Shown here piece after piece: positions 61,615 to 64,000 of a stretch of 64,000 nucleotides of DNA (within the stretch, counting starts at the first letter, position 1; every line of letters starts with the position of its first letter). Source of the DNA: CBDDIP01 sp965229005 (GTDB lineage Bacteria; Actinomycetota; Acidimicrobiia; Acidimicrobiales; Ilumatobacteraceae); NCBI GenBank assembly GCA_965229005.1, contig CBDDIP010000001.1, positions 1,178,001-1,242,000 of the forward strand. Direction: 5' to 3'. The translations under genes and the position numbers were made by a program. The notes under the pieces were generated by a model. It was not told the origin of the DNA. It saw nothing but the letters and a program-made list of their open reading frames with translations, and did no database searches.

Positions 61615-62616
61615 GTGATCGAGCTCGACCGTGTCACCAAGCGGTTCGACGATGGCACCGTCGCGGTGGACGGGTTGTCGTTGAACGTGCCCACCGGCGA
61701 GGTGCTCGCCCTGCTCGGTTCGTCGGGCTCGGGCAAGACCACGACGTTGCGGATGATCAACCGGCTGATCGAACCGACCAGCGGGGTCATCAGCATCGAC
61801 GGTCGCGACGTGCGCCAGATCCCGGTCAACGAGCTGCGCCGCGGCATCGGCTACGTCATCCAGCAGGCCGGTCTGTTCCCCCACCGCACCGTGATCGACA
61901 ACGTGTGCACCGTGCCGCGCCTCCTCGGCTGGAGCCGCACCAAGGCGCGCGACCGAGCGATGGAATTGCTCGAGCTGGTGGGCCTGCCCGAGTCGATGGC
62001 CAAGCGCTACCCCGCGCAGCTGAGCGGCGGACAGCAGCAGCGCGTCGGCGTTGCTCGCGCACTTGCCGCCGACCCGCCGGTGCTCTTGATGGACGAGCCG
62101 TTCGGCGCCGTCGACCCCATCGTGCGCGCTCAGCTGCAGAACGAGTTCGTCTCGTTGCAGCGGCGGCTGCAGAAGACCGTCGTGTTCGTCACCCACGACG
62201 TCGACGAGGCGATCGCCGTCGGCACCAACATCGCCATCCTGCGCGACGGTGGAGTGCTCGCCCAGCTCGGCACGCCGCGCCAGCTGCTCGCCCGCCCGGC
62301 CGACGACTTCGTCGACAGCTTCCTCGGCGCCGATCGCACGGTGCGGCTGCTCAGCGTCACGGGCGCGCGCGACGTGCCGTGCCACCCGCTCGACACGACG
62401 GCAAACGGCTACACCCTCGAGCTCAACGACGGCCGACCGGTCGCGTGGCGGCGCGATCACAGCTCCGACACGGCGCGCACCGTCACCGCCGCCGACACGG
62501 CCAAGGACGTGCTGGAGCGCGCGTTGGCCGGCTCGGTCGGCGCCGTGGTGCACATCGACGACGACGGCCGCGCCATCGGCATCTCCACGCTCGACGACCT
62601 GCGAGCCGAGCAGTGA
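61615..62616 (+). CDS. Glycine-betaine/proline-type ABC transporter ATPase (OpuCA-like)
   Basis: About 333 residues. The N-terminal nucleotide-binding domain has Walker A GSSGSGKTT, signature LSGGQQQR, Walker B LLMDEPFGAVDP and switch VTHDVDEA; FPHRTVIDNVCTVPRLLGW is typical of the OpuCA/ProV subfamily. A C-terminal extension carries a single CBS-like motif (TAADTAKDVLERALAGSVGA then DDLRAEQ). Start GTG 61615 is preferred because TAAGGT lies 7 nt upstream (a GTG at 61606 is also possible). It couples to the following permease by GTGA. Confidence 0.9.
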   Translation: MIELDRVTKRFDDGTVAVDGLSLNVPTGEVLALLGSSGSGKTTTLRMINRLIEPTSGVISIDGRDVRQIPVNELRRGIGYVIQQAGLFPHRTVIDNVCTVPRLLGWSRTKARDRAMELLELVGLPESMAKRYPAQLSGGQQQRVGVARALAADPPVLLMDEPFGAVDPIVRAQLQNEFVSLQRRLQKTVVFVTHDVDEAIAVGTNIAILRDGGVLAQLGTPRQLLARPADDFVDSFLGADRTVRLLSVTGARDVPCHPLDTTANGYTLELNDGRPVAWRRDHSSDTARTVTAADTAKDVLERALAGSVGAVVHIDDDGRAIGISTLDDLRAEQ

Positions 62617-63290
62617 ACGCGCTGCGCGCCGGGCCGACCTGGAACGGACGGCAGTGGGCGGGCAACTGGGACGTCATCTGGCACTACGGCTGGGTGCACA
62701 TCCAGCTCACCGTGACGTCGCTGGCCATCGGGATGGTGATGGCGCTGCTCCTCGCCTACCTCGCCCACCGCAAGCCGGTCGCCTACCCCGTCATCCTGGC
62801 GATCACCAACATCGCCTACGCGATCCCGTCGATCGCGCTGTTCATCGTCCTCGCCTCGACCTTCGGGTTCACCAGCGACCGGCCGGTGGTCCTGGCGATG
62901 GCGCTCTACACGTTGGTGATCCTCGTGCGGAACATCGTCGAGGGCCTGCGCACCGTGCCGGCACACGTGGTCACCGCGGCGACGGCGATGGGATATGGCC
63001 CGCTGCGCCGCTTCGTCTCGGTGGAGCTGCCGCTGGCCGTGCCGGGCATCGTCGCCGGACTGCGCGTGGCCGTGGTCAGCACGATCTCGTTGGTCAGCGT
63101 CGGCAGCCTCGTCGGCCACGGCGGCCTCGGCCGTCTGTTCGAAGACGGTGACGCGCGCGACATCTCGCAGGAGCTGTGGGCGGGGCTGCTGGCGATCATC
63201 GTGCTCGCGTTGATCGCCGACATGCTGGTGCTCGTCGCCGGCCGGATGATGACGCCGTGGGTGCGCGCCACGAAGGCGGCACGGACGTGA
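62613..63290 (+). CDS. Glycine-betaine-type ABC permease (OpuCB-like)
   Basis: 225 residues with about five membrane helices and the EAA-like loop (ATAMGYGPLRRFVSVELPLA, then VPGIVAGLRVAVVSTIS). It is the first permease of the osmoprotectant importer. GTGA overlaps connect it to the ATPase before and the second permease after. Confidence 0.92.
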   Translation: MNALRAGPTWNGRQWAGNWDVIWHYGWVHIQLTVTSLAIGMVMALLLAYLAHRKPVAYPVILAITNIAYAIPSIALFIVLASTFGFTSDRPVVLAMALYTLVILVRNIVEGLRTVPAHVVTAATAMGYGPLRRFVSVELPLAVPGIVAGLRVAVVSTISLVSVGSLVGHGGLGRLFEDGDARDISQELWAGLLAIIVLALIADMLVLVAGRMMTPWVRATKAART

Positions 63291-64000
63291 ACGACATCGC
63301 CGACGGCTTCCACTGGCTCACCGCCGCCGACCACTGGTGGGGGCCGAGCGGCATCGCCCGCCGCCTCGGCGAGCACCTGTGGTACTCGTTGTTCGCCACC
63401 GCGCTGGCGATCGCGATCGCCCTGCCGATCGGGCTGTTCATCGGCCACACCGGCCGTGGGCGCTTCCTCGCGTCCAACGCGGCCAACCTGCTGCGTGCCG
63501 TCCCCACGATCGGCGTCGTCTCGCTGATCTTCACGTGGCGTCCGCTGAGCGTGTACCCGACGCTCGTTGCGTTGACCATCCTCGCCATCCCGCCGATCGT
63601 GCTCAACACCGCGGCGGGCATCGACTCCGTGGAACCCGAAGCGCGTCTCGCCGCCCGCGCCACGGGGCACAGTGGCTGGCAGGTGCTGACGAAGGTGGAG
63701 CTCCCGTGCGCGTTGCCACTCGTGCTAGCCGGCGTGCGCAGTGCGGCCAACCAGGTGCTGGCAACCGCCACGGTCGCCGGCTTCTTCGGGCTCGGCGGGC
63801 TCGGCCGGTTCCTGTTCACCGGCCTGGGCACGCAGCACTACGACGTCGTCTACGGCGCCGCGTTCCTCGTCATCGCCCTCGTCCTGCTGGTCGAGATCGC
63901 GTTCGCGCTCCTCCAGCGCACCATCGTCTCGCCGGGTCTGCGCACCGGCAAGAGCCGCCGAGTACGCGCAATCCCCAATACCATCGTCCCCCACACTCCG
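63287..64000 (+). CDS. Glycine-betaine-type ABC permease (OpuCD-like), 3' partial
   Basis: 238 codons from GTG 63287 to the window edge without a stop. Helices and the EAA loop (AARATGHSGWQVLTKVELPC, then ALPLVLAGVRSAANQVLATA) match the second permease of OpuC-type importers. The C-terminus is basic and probably close to its end. The substrate-binding protein gene, expected next, lies beyond the window. Confidence 0.88.
   Translation, partial: MNDIADGFHWLTAADHWWGPSGIARRLGEHLWYSLFATALAIAIALPIGLFIGHTGRGRFLASNAANLLRAVPTIGVVSLIFTWRPLSVYPTLVALTILAIPPIVLNTAAGIDSVEPEARLAARATGHSGWQVLTKVELPCALPLVLAGVRSAANQVLATATVAGFFGLGGLGRFLFTGLGTQHYDVVYGAAFLVIALVLLVEIAFALLQRTIVSPGLRTGKSRRVRAIPNTIVPHTP

Overview
The window comes from a high-GC actinobacterium, most likely of the Acidimicrobiia type (Ilumatobacter-like). 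This is an inference from base composition, a WhiB-family protein, many GTG/TTG starts, ATGA/GTGA-coupled genes, and recurrent TAnnnT boxes placed 6-8 nt before start codons (apparently leaderless genes). No 16S gene or other taxonomic marker is present. The sequence is chromosomal, with a 15.15-kb integrated element at 21110-36290.

Left chromosomal arm (1-21062). A rightward lipid cluster opens the window: an acetoacetyl-CoA synthetase C-terminus fused in frame to a TetR regulator, then a FabH-type ketoacyl synthase and an acyl-CoA dehydrogenase. From 11033 back to 3470 runs one long leftward operon: sugar-type ABC importer (lipoprotein, ATPase, permease), an esterase, a DadA-like FAD oxidoreductase, an N-acyl-D-amino-acid deacylase whose start lies in a 9-bp tandem repeat of start codons, a DJ-1/PfpI protein and a small ACT-like protein. 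Divergent from it is a polyol module: mannitol-type dehydrogenase, DeoR regulator, inositol-monophosphatase-like protein. Leftward APH-like and PfkB kinases and an acyltransferase-3 follow. At 17260-20600 lies a patchwork of small proteins, including a family of about 75 aa with one obvious C-terminal remnant, a LuxR HTH-only protein and an RsbW-like ATPase.

Integrated element (21110-36290). It is inserted into tRNA-Lys(UUU), bounded by a 27-bp exact direct repeat and carries a tyrosine integrase at its right end. The core is a tightly coupled leftward operon (33832 to 23554) with excisionase-like HTH, PD-(D/E)XK-like nuclease, RepA/RecA-like ATPase, WhiB, zinc-ribbon and HNH proteins, HK97-type prohead protease, tape-measure-like protein and a LamG protein with 18-residue repeats. 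No terminase, portal, major capsid or lysis gene was seen. This composition, size and lack of decay in the operon fit a phage satellite, or a much reduced siphovirus, better than a decaying prophage. A separate rightward four-gene unit (22175-23503, with an ImmA-like metalloprotein) is controlled from a striking double-palindrome switch. The right end holds a truncated immA and a membrane-protein fragment joined by an apparent deletion.

Right chromosomal arm (36291-64000). It carries a large LuxR-type ATPase regulator; a class II aldolase, a crotonase lacking both catalytic glutamates, and an alpha/beta hydrolase; a complete csoR-copZ-small membrane protein-copA copper-efflux operon with a visible operator/promoter; a low-molecular-weight phosphatase; an orphan FHA-FtsK/EssC-like ATPase; an N-carbamoyl-D-amino-acid hydrolase; an FtsX-type ABC exporter with two ATPases; a molybdenum hydroxylase of the selenium-dependent xanthine dehydrogenase type next to an ssnA-like amidohydrolase; an LLM-class oxidoreductase; and a glycine-betaine-type (OpuC-like) ABC importer that runs off the end of the window.
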